Part shown: in pieces, positions 35,273 to 44,866 of the stretch
Position numbering within the stretch: the first letter of the stretch is position 1
Layout: every line of letters begins with the position of its first letter
Source: Sunxiuqinia sp965230765
Lineage (GTDB): Bacteria > Bacteroidota > Bacteroidia > Bacteroidales > Prolixibacteraceae
DNA length: 64,000 nt
Direction of reading: 5' to 3'
Assembly (NCBI GenBank): GCA_965230765.1
Contig: CBDDLR010000001.1
Coordinates: 2,790,001-2,854,000 of the forward strand
Notes under the pieces: generated by a model
The model's input: only the letters and a program-made list of their open reading frames with translations
Told to the model about the DNA's origin: nothing
Databases searched by the model: none
Translations under genes and position numbers: made by a program

Positions 35273-36222
35273 GCAGTTTTTTTTATTCCAAACAATTTAT
35301 TCTCAAAGTCTATCAAAATTACATTATTTAAAAACAAAATATTTCCAGTCAATGCAAAAAAGTTATTTTCCTCATAAAAACCATCAAATTTATTACTCTT
35401 ATCAAAGTAAACAGTTTGGGGTAGGAGAGTTTCCCCTTTAAATATTATTGGGACATTTGTTTCTTTTCCAATCATCGTTAAGGATTTACCCCAAGACCTT
35501 ACAACGATTGAATCAGAAATTTCCTTTTTACAAATCTGACTAGCATTCTTTTCTGATGTAGCAAAAGGGAAAATACTTGCTCCCGTATCGAACATTATAT
35601 TTTTTCTTTCTTTACCAAAGATAATTGGAATCAAAATTCGGTTATCAGTATTTTCTTTAACAAACTCAAAAGGTTGATTTTGAAAGTTTAAATTGGAGGG
35701 GATTGAATCACCAATAAATATTTGTTGGTTCGGATAATCAATAATCAGGACTTTATTAGAAAAAATATCTGAACCAATTGTCCCGATTAGTATTTCAGAT
35801 TTTGAATTAATTATATCCACAGAAAGATGATTTCCGTAGTCTTCGATTAATCCAATATCTTTATTTATTACTTCACAATTTCCTATACCTATTTTTACGT
35901 CGTTAAGAGAAACAACTCTCCCCGCTTGTGTCGTAATGTGCTTGCTTGTATCTATCCTGGAATTTAGTGATGGATATTTCTCTAAAAGCAGTTCAAATGT
36001 ATTTCCTCTAATTACTGTACTTGCTGCTCCCAAATCAAGCTGCATTAAAAAGTTATTTGGTAAATTATCAATCTTGACAGGAACCAAAATTGCAGTTTTA
36101 TCAATTTTTTTACCTGAAAGTTCTTCATTAACCCATTGAAAAGAGCTCCAGCCTTTTTCTTGGGCTTGAAGGTTAAAAAGCAATGAAACCTGTAAAAGAA
36201 ATAGTAAAAATGATCTAATCAT
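35251..36222 (-). CDS. Exported bilobed aspartic protease-like protein
   Basis: A 323-residue protein with a signal peptide (about 1-20, NLQAQ). Two retropepsin/pepsin-like lobes are visible. Lobe 1 has FLMQLDLGAASTVI with DLG at 63-65 and ends IGSDIFSNKVLIIDYPNQQIFIG. Lobe 2 has NIMFDTGASIFPF with DTG at 212-214 and ends ILFLNNVILIDFENKLFGI. The first motif is DLG where DTG is usual, so activity is uncertain though the aspartate is kept. The last residues (AHNKSYM) are read from attC31. Sole gene of cassette C31. Confidence 0.82.
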   Translation of the reverse strand: MIRSFLLFLLQVSLLFNLQAQEKGWSSFQWVNEELSGKKIDKTAILVPVKIDNLPNNFLMQLDLGAASTVIRGNTFELLLEKYPSLNSRIDTSKHITTQAGRVVSLNDVKIGIGNCEVINKDIGLIEDYGNHLSVDIINSKSEILIGTIGSDIFSNKVLIIDYPNQQIFIGDSIPSNLNFQNQPFEFVKENTDNRILIPIIFGKERKNIMFDTGASIFPFATSEKNASQICKKEISDSIVVRSWGKSLTMIGKETNVPIIFKGETLLPQTVYFDKSNKFDGFYEENNFFALTGNILFLNNVILIDFENKLFGIKKTAHNKSYM

Positions 36223-36298
36223 ATTTATTCTGTTAATTTGAGTAAAGTGCTTTAATTATGTAGGTTGATAGGTTATCATTTTCTCGGTTTTAAATTGC

Positions 36299-36430
36299 AC
36301 ACAACGGTAAATTGTATGAGTAGTGGCAGATTGCGTGGTAGTTCCCTGTCAAACCGCTACGCAGTTTGAGCGGGCTACAAACCTTGATATTTACCACATC
36401 GCCTGCCATTACTTATACAAAATGTTGTGC
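36299..36430 (-). repeat. attC32 (family C)
   Basis: attC of cassette C32 (two genes). The right core GTTGTGC pairs with GCACAAC at 37618. Confidence 0.9.
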
Positions 36431-36437
36431 TTAGTTG

Positions 36438-37040
36438 TTAATACTCAACATATTTCCATAGTCCATTTTCTTTCTTAACCAAAAGAGCCATGTTGTAACC
36501 ACTCATAGTACCATTGCTAAATCCTTTATCAAAGTCAATTACAACAACAGCATTTTGCTTATCAGAATCGAAACAAACTCTCGAAAAACTAAAAATCGTA
36601 TATTCTTCGAGTAATCTTGTCTCATTTGGTCGTTTGTCAAATTGAGAATATGGTTTTTCTAACTTTATTAAACTCTTTTTAAATTCCCTATATTCTAATC
36701 GATTAAATGTTTGAGAATTAATTATTTCTTGGAATATAACAGAATCTCCTGTTGTTAAATCATTGTCATCAAACATCCACTCGTTATCTTCTTTAATCTG
36801 AGAGATAGGTAATAAAGCATCAGAGATATAAACCTTCAAATCAAGAGTATCAATATTTGGTTTTTCAACAGTATCTGCATCAAGAAATCTAATCGGGTTT
36901 AGAATACGAGAAAGATGGTTTCTTTTCAAATAATCATTGGTCAAATCTTCTATCAGAGTTTCTTCTTCTGTTTTATAAGAATTGTTGCAGCTTGAAAAAG
37001 CAATTATAATTAAGATGAATACAATTAATTTAATTTTCAT
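36438..37040 (-). CDS. Lipoprotein, 200 aa
   Basis: Lipoprotein signal MKIKLIVFILIIIAFSSC with cysteine 18. The mature protein is mixed alpha/beta and ends FSNGTMSGYNMALLVKKENGLWKYVEY, a pattern common in small secreted proteins of this phylum that monitor or bind the envelope. No family recognised. Its ATG overlaps the stop of the upstream exported-protein gene (37037-37040), so the two are coupled in cassette C32. Confidence 0.77.
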   Translation of the reverse strand: MKIKLIVFILIIIAFSSCNNSYKTEEETLIEDLTNDYLKRNHLSRILNPIRFLDADTVEKPNIDTLDLKVYISDALLPISQIKEDNEWMFDDNDLTTGDSVIFQEIINSQTFNRLEYREFKKSLIKLEKPYSQFDKRPNETRLLEEYTIFSFSRVCFDSDKQNAVVVIDFDKGFSNGTMSGYNMALLVKKENGLWKYVEY

Positions 37041-37609
37041 AGTTTGAAATATTTCAATATCAATGTTTGCGACTTACTCACACAATCACCTAAACCTATC
37101 TCAACAGCACAAAAGGGTAATTTTCCGTTTTCTTGCTCGAAAAAACAAACTCCATATCCAATTTTCCCAGGTTCAGCAAAAAGTTTATATTTCTCAGAAT
37201 TCGAAGAATAACTTTTAAGCTTACGTACAGTATTCCGATAATCTTTTTTTAATGTCTTAGCATTTTTATTTCCATAGTCAAAACGCAATGAAATAATATC
37301 GATACTATCTAATTCTTGTACCCAAAGAGTATAATATTTACTGCGAAATATCTCAATCTGCCCTGAAAAATCAACTGAATCAGAATTCAGATAATGTACA
37401 TAACCACTAAAATAAGGTCTGTTAAATTGGTCATTGTCCTTATATGCCTCAATCATTGAACAGTTTTTCGCAGAGTCTATAATAAAGTCAATTTCCTTAT
37501 CAATCGGCAAATTGAAAAAGTACTGTTTCATTTCTTGTTCGACAGTCACTTTTTGACCCAAACAAGATATTGAAATCAAGATTGTTAATATGGTTACTAC
37601 GGTCTTCAT
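37037..37609 (-). CDS. Exported protein, 190 aa
   Basis: Signal peptide MKTVVTILTILISISCLGQ, then a helix and a beta-rich domain with cysteines at KNCSMIEAYK, GYGVCFFEQ, PFCAVEIG and GDCVSK. First gene of the two-gene cassette C32, translationally coupled to the lipoprotein. No family recognised. Confidence 0.76.
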   Translation of the reverse strand: MKTVVTILTILISISCLGQKVTVEQEMKQYFFNLPIDKEIDFIIDSAKNCSMIEAYKDNDQFNRPYFSGYVHYLNSDSVDFSGQIEIFRSKYYTLWVQELDSIDIISLRFDYGNKNAKTLKKDYRNTVRKLKSYSSNSEKYKLFAEPGKIGYGVCFFEQENGKLPFCAVEIGLGDCVSKSQTLILKYFKL

Positions 37610-37617
37610 TCAATTAA

Positions 37618-37750
37618 GCACAACGTTCAGTTGTATGTGGTCGGGCGGGATTTCGTGCAGAAATCCAGTCAGACCGGTAGGAGAGTAGCTGGAAGGTTTG
37701 ACCAGTCAAACCGATAAATGCCCCGCCTGCCATATTACAATTTGTTATGG
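37618..37750 (-). repeat. attC33 (family A)
   Basis: attC of cassette C33 (family 2). It is the same as attC56 and attC58. The right core GTTATGG pairs with the core at 38202. Confidence 0.9.
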
Positions 37751-38201
37751 TTTGTTTTTTTGTTATCATCTTTTTCAAGTACCGATTAAATGGGAACGTA
37801 CCTTTCAAACGGTGAGCAGCTTTCTGGTTTTTAAATACTATTCAAAAAGCTGCTTAAACTACACTTTGTTTCAAACTTCGTTCCTTCACTCCCGTCAAAA
37901 AAGATTGGGGTGCGAAGGATGTTTATAATGCAGTGTCAAGTTTTTGCGTTCTTGTCAGACCTGGAAAACAAGCGGACTGGTCAAACAGCAAGACTTTATC
38001 AACTTGTAACATTCTGGTCAATAAGCACGGACACGTACCAACTTGTCAGGTAACCTTTCCTCTGCGAATCCCTCTCAATCAAACTCTGGTGGGTTGGGGT
38101 GTCAATTTGAACACTTGGTTTTAAAAATAATTATTTCAAAGAAGAATCGGAAGTGTCCAGTTTAGAGAATCGTTCTAAATAATCAGTATTTTATAAATAA
38201 A
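37751..38201 (-). mobile_element. Family 2 gene-less cassette body (C33)
   Basis: Sixth copy. Attachment site and body appear identical to C56 and C58 (shared ACCGATTAAATGGGAACG and CAGTATTTTATAAATAAACC variants), indicating recent duplication of the whole cassette. No gene seen. Confidence 0.8.
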
Positions 38202-38334
38202 CCATAACGGCCGCGGATATGTTGCGGCGGGGTTTTATTTGCACTAAAGTTTCATATATTTTTTAAAATTATGTATTGTATTGTTAAAATCAAATAGCAC
38301 CAAACACCCCGCTGAAATATAAACGATGTTATGG
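38202..38334 (-). repeat. attC34 (family E)
   Basis: attC of cassette C34 (family 1). The right core GTTATGG pairs with the core at 38735. Confidence 0.9.
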
Positions 38335-38734
38335 TTAGGCAGGGCAATCCGGGCGTGCTCAGTCATTGTAACAAAACCAGCCTGGCAGTTTGTTTGCCCC
38401 TCCCAAGTGATGTGCCAAGTTTGCAAAACCAGTTGTTGCTTACCGCTGTCCCTGTTTGGTGTTGTTTGCCTTTCCTTAATTTACATATCTTTAAGCAACA
38501 ATACCTGTCCCAGGTTACCCGTTCAGGTAGGGGCAAACATGGCGCAGGAGTTGATTAACCGCAAACAAGGTGACAGGCTGTAGATGCTTTTGGGCGTGAT
38601 TTTATGAAAATTGCTTCCCAATGACCACTAGTCAGGTAGATGTATTACCTGAAACTATGTTCCACTTTCACAAGTGCCATTTACAAAAACCAAGCTTTTA
38701 AAGAACGCTTTTTTTAATAAACTGAAATGCTTAA
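38335..38734 (-). mobile_element. Family 1 gene-less cassette body (C34)
   Basis: Fifth copy, of the GGCGCAGG/CCACTAGTC sub-lineage (with C11 and C12). No gene seen. Confidence 0.8.
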
Positions 38735-38867
38735 CCATAACGGCCGCGGATATGTTGCGGCGGGGTTTTATTTGCACTAAAGTTTCATATATTTTTTAAA
38801 ATTATGTATTGTATTGTTAAAATCAAATAGCACCAAACACCCCGCTGAAATATAAACGATGTTATGG
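38735..38867 (-). repeat. attC35 (family E)
   Basis: attC of cassette C35 (family 1). The right core GTTATGG pairs with the core at 39268. Confidence 0.9.
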
Positions 38868-39267
38868 TTAGGCAGGGCAATCCGGGCGTGCTCAGTCATT
38901 GTAACAAAACCAGCCTGGCAGTTTGTTTGCCCCTCCCAAGTGATGTGCCAAGTTTGCAAAACCAGTTGTTGCTTACCGCTGTCCCTGTTTGGTGTTGTTT
39001 GCCTTTCCTTAATTTACATATCTTTAAGCAACAATACCTGTCCCAGGTTACCCGTTCAGGTAGGGGCAAACATGGCACAGGAGTTGATTAACCGCAAACA
39101 AGGTGACAGGCTGTAGATGCTTTTGGGCGTGATTTTATGAAAATTGCTTTCCAATGACCACAAGTCAGGTAGATGTATTACCTGAAACTATGTTCCACTT
39201 TCACAAGTGCCATTTACAAAAACCAAGCTTTTAAAGAACGCTTTTTTTAATAAACTGAAATGCTTAA
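38868..39267 (-). mobile_element. Family 1 gene-less cassette body (C35)
   Basis: Sixth copy, adjacent to C34 but of the other sub-lineage (GGCACAGG/CCACAAGTC). The pair is therefore not a simple local tandem duplication. No gene seen. Confidence 0.8.
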
Positions 39268-39400
39268 CCATAACGGTCTCGTATAACCGTCAGTTACGGG
39301 TTTTAAGTTAGTGTTTTTTCGGTTTGGCACAGAACTCTCAATTACGAGTGGATTCGGACGCAGTCGAATCCGCCGTAATTGCGGTTATACATTGTTGTAA
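39268..39400 (-). repeat. attC36 (singleton)
   Basis: attC of cassette C36. The right core GTTGTAA pairs with TTACAAC at 40035. The inner arms are TCTCGTATAACCG and CGGTTATACA. Confidence 0.87.
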
Positions 39401-39409
39401 AACGTTTTT

Positions 39410-40015
39410 TCATTTCCAATAATAGTATAATCGGATTCGATATGTTGAAGCTCCGAAAATCATATTTAGTTTCATAAATCTTTCGTCCGATTTCCAAATA
39501 GTGTTTCTCGATAGGTAATCCGGTCCGCCATAATCTGATTTTATTTCTTGCGGTTGATTATCTTGTTCGATTGGTTGTCCGAACTCCGAAATCAACTGTT
39601 TTTTAATCCGTTCATATTCCGCATTATAATCGGTCAGTTTTTTGCTTTGGGTTTCCCAATCTTTTTTCTTGTCAAAGTAATTTCCATAACGATTATTTTC
39701 CCAGTCGTAACTTACGTATCTTAAAATCGAATCAGGCTTTGAATAGAAATATTCGGCATAAACTGGCAATAAACCTTTCTTTTCTCTTTTGATTATTAAA
39801 GGATTCGCCATTTCAAATTCCTTTACTTTTGGATAAATGCTTTCCGAAAGACTAACGTTTTGATTTAAAAAATCAGAATTAGGGTTTAACCGAGATTCAA
39901 AATTCTTCACTTCTTCGATTTTTGATTGCTTTGTCCACAGGTTCAATTTTTTTGAACTCGAACAGCTTGTGGCAATTATTCCAACTAAAATCAGAAGTTT
40001 AAATTTTCTTGTCAT
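39410..40015 (-). CDS. Lipoprotein, 201 aa
   Basis: Lipoprotein signal MTRKFKLLILVGIIATSC with cysteine 18 and a serine linker (SSSKK). The mature part is helical, then YEWENNRYG-type aromatic segments and a C-terminal KLNMIFGASTYRIRLYYYWK. Aromatic-rich secreted domain of unknown function. Sole gene of cassette C36. Confidence 0.77.
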   Translation of the reverse strand: MTRKFKLLILVGIIATSCSSSKKLNLWTKQSKIEEVKNFESRLNPNSDFLNQNVSLSESIYPKVKEFEMANPLIIKREKKGLLPVYAEYFYSKPDSILRYVSYDWENNRYGNYFDKKKDWETQSKKLTDYNAEYERIKKQLISEFGQPIEQDNQPQEIKSDYGGPDYLSRNTIWKSDERFMKLNMIFGASTYRIRLYYYWK

Positions 40016-40034
40016 ATGCGTTCTGCGAAATGTT

Positions 40035-40166
40035 TTACAACGGTAAATTGTATGAGTAGTGGCAGATTGCGTGGCACTTTCCTGTCAAACCGCTAGGTAG
40101 TTTGAGCGGGCTATAAGCCTTGATATTTAGCACTTTACCTGCCATTACTTATACAAAATGTTAGGC
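40035..40166 (-). repeat. attC37 (family C)
   Basis: attC of cassette C37 (TPR peptidase). The right core GTTAGGC pairs with GCCTAAC at 41275. Confidence 0.9.
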
Positions 40167-40174
40167 AAAGTAGT

Positions 40175-41230
40175 TTATGTATTTATCTTATTTTCAAAAT
40201 CTTCAATAACTTTATCCAGTTTTTCACCAAATATTAATTTCGCATTATCATAAGTCTGATTGCCAAAAAAATCTATAAACTTTTCTCGTCCAAAATTATC
40301 AATCAACTCTTTTATAAATAATCCTGAAAGTGGGTAAGTTAATGCGTCAGGATAATCTCTAAAATTTGTCCAAAGCTCATTAATCGTAATTTCTTTGTCA
40401 TTTGTTTTTAACCAATCTTTTACAATTTGTTCTTTGTCCTGATTTGTCTGGTCAAAACAAACGGCTGTGCCTTCATTAATTAAACCAGTTTTCATAACCA
40501 TCTTAGTCGAGTAGTTTGAAATCACATGTGTCATTTCATGTCCAACAGTCTGTTGAAAATGCGAGTGAACAATACACATATTTGGTCTTGCAAATCCTAA
40601 ATTCGCCCTTAAAATTCTTTTCGCATCTTCTCTGGAATCCCAAACGAAAAAGTCAATTTTCTTGGGTAATTCACTTGCAAAAAACTCATTAATATTTTTA
40701 AAAGCTTTTTCTCTAGATGAAATATATCTTTCAATATCCGAATCGCTCATGTTTTGAAAATGAAATCTGAAATTATCTGATTCTACAATTTTCCAATCTT
40801 TGTAAAAATCATCGAAACCAAACATTAAAATTCTTTTGTATGCGTATCGGGTTGCATTTTTAGTGGCATTTAAATCAAAACATTCTTTTGTCGATATTCT
40901 TGAGTTTTCATAATCCTGGAGTATGAAATGACAAGTGCCCAAATATCCAAGAGCCCATGCTTTTCTCCATGAATTATTCTGGTCATTGTTTGCAGTAAAA
41001 TCGAGATATGGAATTGCCGATTTAAAATCTCCTTTGTCAGCATAGGTGCGACCTAACAACAAATTCAAATCTACTTTTAATGAATCAGTATCAAGATGTG
41101 GTTTTGCTTCTTTAATCACTTTTTCATAATCTCGAGATTGGTAAAGTTTCCACAAATCATCTAAAACTGGATTTTGTCCAAATGTTATCAGACTTGAAAG
41201 AATAAAAATTGAAGTAATAATTTTTTTCAT
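40175..41230 (-). CDS. Exported TPR-containing zinc metallopeptidase-like protein
   Basis: A 351-residue protein with a signal peptide (ITFGQ, about 1-19). Residues 25-125 have tetratricopeptide-like helices (LNLLLGRTYADKGDFKSAIPYLD; ALGYLGTCHFILQDYENS). The peptidase part has HEMTH at 231-235 and the third ligand Glu253 in GLINEGTAV, the gluzincin arrangement. Likely a periplasmic or surface peptidase. Sole gene of cassette C37. Confidence 0.85.
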   Translation of the reverse strand: MKKIITSIFILSSLITFGQNPVLDDLWKLYQSRDYEKVIKEAKPHLDTDSLKVDLNLLLGRTYADKGDFKSAIPYLDFTANNDQNNSWRKAWALGYLGTCHFILQDYENSRISTKECFDLNATKNATRYAYKRILMFGFDDFYKDWKIVESDNFRFHFQNMSDSDIERYISSREKAFKNINEFFASELPKKIDFFVWDSREDAKRILRANLGFARPNMCIVHSHFQQTVGHEMTHVISNYSTKMVMKTGLINEGTAVCFDQTNQDKEQIVKDWLKTNDKEITINELWTNFRDYPDALTYPLSGLFIKELIDNFGREKFIDFFGNQTYDNAKLIFGEKLDKVIEDFENKINT

Positions 41231-41274
41231 AATATGTTGGTTTGTATTTAGTATGCTGGTTCTTTCTCTATTTT

Positions 41275-41406
41275 GCCTAACGTTCAGTTGTATGTGGTCG
41301 GGCGGGATTTCGTGCAGAAATCCTGTCAGACCCGCAGGAAAGTGGGCGAAAGGTCTGACTTGTCAGACCGCCAAGCACCCCGCCTGCCATATACAATTTG
41401 TTAACG
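41275..41406 (-). repeat. attC38 (family A)
   Basis: attC of cassette C38 (M23 peptidase). The right core GTTAACG pairs with CGTTAAC at 42316. Confidence 0.9.
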
Positions 41407-41431
41407 CCATGTATTTTGTAATTTATTAATT

Positions 41432-42286
41432 TCACTTTTCAACTAAATTTCCTTTTTTTAGTTTCTTGCCTTTATAGCCTTCAATGAATTTTGTTGGGAT
41501 AGATTTAAAACCAAATTCAGAATCATCAGGTTTTAATATCGCAAAATGCAAATGAGGTCCTGTCGAATATCCTGTATTTCCTGCTAAACCAATGGCTTGT
41601 CCTTGTAAAACAGTATCTCCTAATTGAACTAAACTTCCATTTGTATTTAAATGATGGTATTCGGAAAAAGTATTTGATTTGTAGTGGAATAGGGTAATTC
41701 TGTTTCCATAATCCAACAATTCTCTATCATTTCCTCCTAAAACATATTTGTCTATCACTCCAACTACAATTCCGTTGGCAGTTGCACATATTGTATCATT
41801 CATGTGCATTATAAAATCAAGAGCATATTTGTTTACTTGATTTGTATAATGAGAGAACGAACCATTATATCCTTGTTCTACTATTCTTTTAGTTTTTTTA
41901 GGAAATGGCAAAGAATATTTTTCCCGTTTAATTTTACTTTTTAAATCACCAAGTTTAGTCGTAATCTTAAATTTTGGTTTTTCATTACATGGTATAGAGT
42001 CATTGCAGAGAATAACGTATTTAATGGGTTCACCTGATTTCAATGTGACGGAATTTTTCTTCTTAATTTGTTTTTGTTTTTGAATTAGGGGATTTTTAAA
42101 ATCAATTTCAAAACGGATTGGACAAGCTAAAGGATTATATGAATCTATTATAATACTGTCATCATTAAGTACGCATTTCCCGTATAATTTGAAAGCTTTT
42201 AGTTTTTGCGACGGAATCTGAGCAAGAAGTCCTGTGCTTATTAAGAATAAAGCTACTACGATTGTAATTTTAAGTTTTAGAATCAT
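41432..42286 (-). CDS. Exported M23-family (LytM) peptidase
   Basis: A 284-residue protein with a signal peptide (STGLLAQ, about 1-23). The LytM domain spans about 140-262. Zinc and catalytic residues visible are His146 (SFSHYTN), Asp157 (YALDF), the HH at 211-212 (EYHHLN) and His245-Leu-His247 (TGPHLHF). The family cleaves peptidoglycan cross-bridges or other glycine-rich peptides. The N-terminal 130 residues are unrecognised. Sole gene of cassette C38. Confidence 0.88.
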   Translation of the reverse strand: MILKLKITIVVALFLISTGLLAQIPSQKLKAFKLYGKCVLNDDSIIIDSYNPLACPIRFEIDFKNPLIQKQKQIKKKNSVTLKSGEPIKYVILCNDSIPCNEKPKFKITTKLGDLKSKIKREKYSLPFPKKTKRIVEQGYNGSFSHYTNQVNKYALDFIMHMNDTICATANGIVVGVIDKYVLGGNDRELLDYGNRITLFHYKSNTFSEYHHLNTNGSLVQLGDTVLQGQAIGLAGNTGYSTGPHLHFAILKPDDSEFGFKSIPTKFIEGYKGKKLKKGNLVEK

Positions 42287-42315
42287 TTTGTTTTAAATGC
42301 TCAGTTCAATATTGG

Positions 42316-42506
42316 CGTTAACGGTGGTTGCATGGCGTCGTAAGGGGATTTATCCTCACAGACTTTCTTAATTGCGCTAAGCCAAAGCGCATATTTGTTT
42401 TACATTTCATTATTAAAGCCAAATCTGCGATTTGGCGGTGGTAGCTTTTGTAGAGCCTTACCAAATTACTACGTTCCCCCTTATGCGCTATTGCAACGTG
42501 TTATGG
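42316..42506 (-). repeat. attC39 (singleton, 191 bp)
   Basis: attC of cassette C39. The right core GTTATGG pairs with CCATAAC at 43201. It is a long attC with an internal palindromic segment (CCAAATCTGCGATTTGG). Confidence 0.85.
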
Positions 42507-42517
42507 GCTGGCATTTT

Positions 42518-43192
42518 TTAGATTTCTACTTTGTACAATTCTTTTTCTATGAGTTTTCTTAATTCTAGAATAGTAATTCCACCTCTAACACTTTCGTCAT
42601 TCTCCAAATGATAAAAATCTACATAGCCTACCTTTGTTATTGTATTATATTCTCCTAAAATGTGGTCAAGATATAACCAGGCAAGCGATTGATACTTTTT
42701 CTTGTCCGAGTTCATGTTTCGAATACAAACTTTAATATTGACCTTTTCTCTTTCATTATCCAGTTCTGGAAGGATTTCGATATCTGAGGAAGGATACTCA
42801 ATTCCGTTAAAATTCAAGTCAATTTTATCTTTTGACTGTCTAAATTTTTTGATTATCCAATTTTGTAATTTGGGTCTAGCCTCATACAATTTCTGAGTTG
42901 GAATAACACCTTCTGACAATCCATCTGGTGTTATTATTAGAACAATTTCATCATTTTTCGTCGATGTCATTTCCGGATAAAGAACTTTATTATATTTTTT
43001 AATTTCTTTTGTTAGTTCCTTATATATTCCGTAGTCCTTATGGTCAGAGTTTATAAAGTTTTCTAATTCAACTTTATTCTTAGAAACCCAATTCCAAAAT
43101 TTCTGCTCCTTTGATTGTTTTTTAAACAGTGTAAGTAACATTACTAGAATTATAATTGATATTAAAACTAAGGCTTTTTTACGTATTCTCAT
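42518..43192 (-). CDS. Membrane-anchored protein, 224 aa
   Basis: Start ATG at 43192. The frame extends upstream into attC40, where the only closer ATG (43204) lies in the recombination core. A TM anchor at about 7-25 (ALVLISIIILVMLLTLF) is followed by a soluble domain with FWNWVSKNKVELENF, KYNKVLYPEM, LIITPDGLSEG and PKLQNWIIKKFRQ. I have seen similar motif order (FW-x-WF, then P-x-L-x-x-W) in uncharacterised families, and no function is known to me. Sole gene of cassette C39. Confidence 0.75.
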   Translation of the reverse strand: MRIRKKALVLISIIILVMLLTLFKKQSKEQKFWNWVSKNKVELENFINSDHKDYGIYKELTKEIKKYNKVLYPEMTSTKNDEIVLIITPDGLSEGVIPTQKLYEARPKLQNWIIKKFRQSKDKIDLNFNGIEYPSSDIEILPELDNEREKVNIKVCIRNMNSDKKKYQSLAWLYLDHILGEYNTITKVGYVDFYHLENDESVRGGITILELRKLIEKELYKVEI

Positions 43193-43200
43193 TTGCTTGC

Positions 43201-43333
43201 CCATAACGGTCACTTGTATGTTGTCGTTGCGGATTTCGGTGAGCGTCAGCGTCCGGTAGGACCTGACTGCGATGCGAGAATCCGGCGAACAACGCTGCAC
43301 TGCCCCCGCAATGCAATTTACAATTTGTTATGG
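43201..43333 (-). repeat. attC40 (family B)
   Basis: attC of cassette C40 (family 2), variant TTGTATGTTGTCG as in attC30. The right core pairs with the core at 43783. Confidence 0.9.
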
Positions 43334-43782
43334 TTTGTTTTTTTGTTATCATCTTTTTCAAGTACCGATGAAAAGGAAACGTTCCTTTCAAACGGTGAGC
43401 AGTTTTCTGGTCTTTAAATACTTTTCAAAAAGCTGCTTAAACTACACTTTGTTTCAAACTTCGTACCCTCACTCCCGTCAAAAAGATTGGGGTGCGAAGG
43501 GTATTTATAATGCAGTGTCAAGTTTTTGCGTTCTTGTCAGACCAGGAAAACAAGCGGACTTTTCAAACAGCAATGCTTTTTCAACTTGAATCATTCCGGT
43601 CAAAAACACGGACACGTACCAACTTGTCAGGTAACCTTTCCTCTGCGAATCCCTCTCAAACAAACTCTGGTGGGTTGGGGTGTCAATTTGAACACTTGGT
43701 TTTAAAAGTAATTATTTCAAAGAAGAATTGGAAGTGTCCAATCTAGAAAATCGTTCTAAATAATCAGTTTTTAAAAAATAAA
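43334..43782 (-). mobile_element. Family 2 gene-less cassette body (C40)
   Basis: Seventh copy, close to C30 in body and attC. No gene seen. Confidence 0.8.
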
Positions 43783-43914
43783 CCATAACGTTCAGTTGTA
43801 TGTGGTCGGGCGGGATTTCGTGCAGAAATCCTGTCAGACCGGTAGGAGAGTAGCCGGAAGGTTTGACTTGTCAAACCGATAATTGCCCCGCCTGCCATAT
43901 ACAATTTGTTAGCA
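43783..43914 (-). repeat. attC41 (family A)
   Basis: attC of cassette C41. The right core GTTAGCA pairs with TGCTAAC at 44728. Confidence 0.9.
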
Positions 43915-43918
43915 ACCG

Positions 43919-44707
43919 TTATTTTCTAATTTTCATTTTGTTTTTAAATCTATTTTCTAGATCTCTAAAATCATTTTCGTCCATTTCTCCAATAGTTATA
44001 ACTTGATTCGGATTATTATCGAAGTTCACAATAGAAGCAGAGTATTCATGGTTATTTGATTTAATTATCAATGAATATATATTTTTGCTGAGAGTTTCTC
44101 TGAGTCCTCTATTAAGTTTTATATCAATCCAAGCACTTCCCTTGATTTTGTCTGTTAATCCTAAAACTCCTTTTATTCCTGCTGGTGTCACAAAAATTGA
44201 GTCGATATCTGCTAGTGTAAGTGGAAATGCAACTTTGTTATTTTTTAATGCATGGAGACATTTTACGTTGCCATGGAGATTACCGGTTACTCTCCATGCT
44301 AGGTTTGTAGGGAATATAGAATCAACATCTTCTAAGTATTTTTTCAATTTAATGGTGTCTTTTGCCATTCCGATTATTGATGTAGAACCGATAAATGATT
44401 GCCCATTTTTATCTGTCTGAACATTGGGATATAAAATTTGGAAAAGAGGATAATTCTCTAATGAATTATCGTTGGCTGAATCTGCTCCTTGCAATTCATC
44501 AATTAATGATATTCCAGTCTTTTGACTTTTTATGGAATCCAGTTGTTGCTGTCTTATTAAATTATTGGCTTTTAGAATAATTGGATACAATTCCGTTAAG
44601 TCAAATGATTCTTGAACTGTCATTTTCCAGTTTATTGTTTTATTGTCTTTTTGAGAGCAACTAAAAGTGACGAATAGAATTATAGGGATCAAAATATACT
44701 TTATCAT
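43919..44707 (-). CDS. Lipoprotein, 262 aa
   Basis: Lipoprotein signal MIKYILIPIILFVTFSC with cysteine 17. The mature part begins with a helical segment (ESFDLTELYPIILKANNLIRQQQ), followed by a mixed domain with GNLHGNVKCLHALKNN, TPAGIKGVLGLTDKIKG and WIDIKLNRGLRETLSKN. No family assigned. Sole gene of cassette C41. Confidence 0.77.
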   Translation of the reverse strand: MIKYILIPIILFVTFSCSQKDNKTINWKMTVQESFDLTELYPIILKANNLIRQQQLDSIKSQKTGISLIDELQGADSANDNSLENYPLFQILYPNVQTDKNGQSFIGSTSIIGMAKDTIKLKKYLEDVDSIFPTNLAWRVTGNLHGNVKCLHALKNNKVAFPLTLADIDSIFVTPAGIKGVLGLTDKIKGSAWIDIKLNRGLRETLSKNIYSLIIKSNNHEYSASIVNFDNNPNQVITIGEMDENDFRDLENRFKNKMKIRK

Positions 44708-44727
44708 TTGCGTTATTTTTTAATGGT

Positions 44728-44859
44728 TGCTAACGGTCACTTGTATGTGGTCGGGCGGGATTTCTAAAAGAAATCCAGTCAGACCCGCAGGAAAGTGGGC
44801 GAAAGGTCTGACTTGTCAGACCGCCAAGCACCCCGCCTGCCATATACAATTTGTTGTAC
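44728..44859 (-). repeat. attC42 (family A)
   Basis: attC of cassette C42 (GNAT, copy 2). The right core GTTGTAC pairs with GTACAAC at 45452. It is a different A subtype from attC19 although the gene is the same. Confidence 0.9.
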
Positions 44860-44866
44860 ACCGTAT

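Noticed and set aside
43193..43300. Upstream extension of the C39 gene
   Set aside because: It reads attC40 in the same frame as seen upstream of the C47 gene (both attCs are family B), so the similarity is that of attC, not protein.
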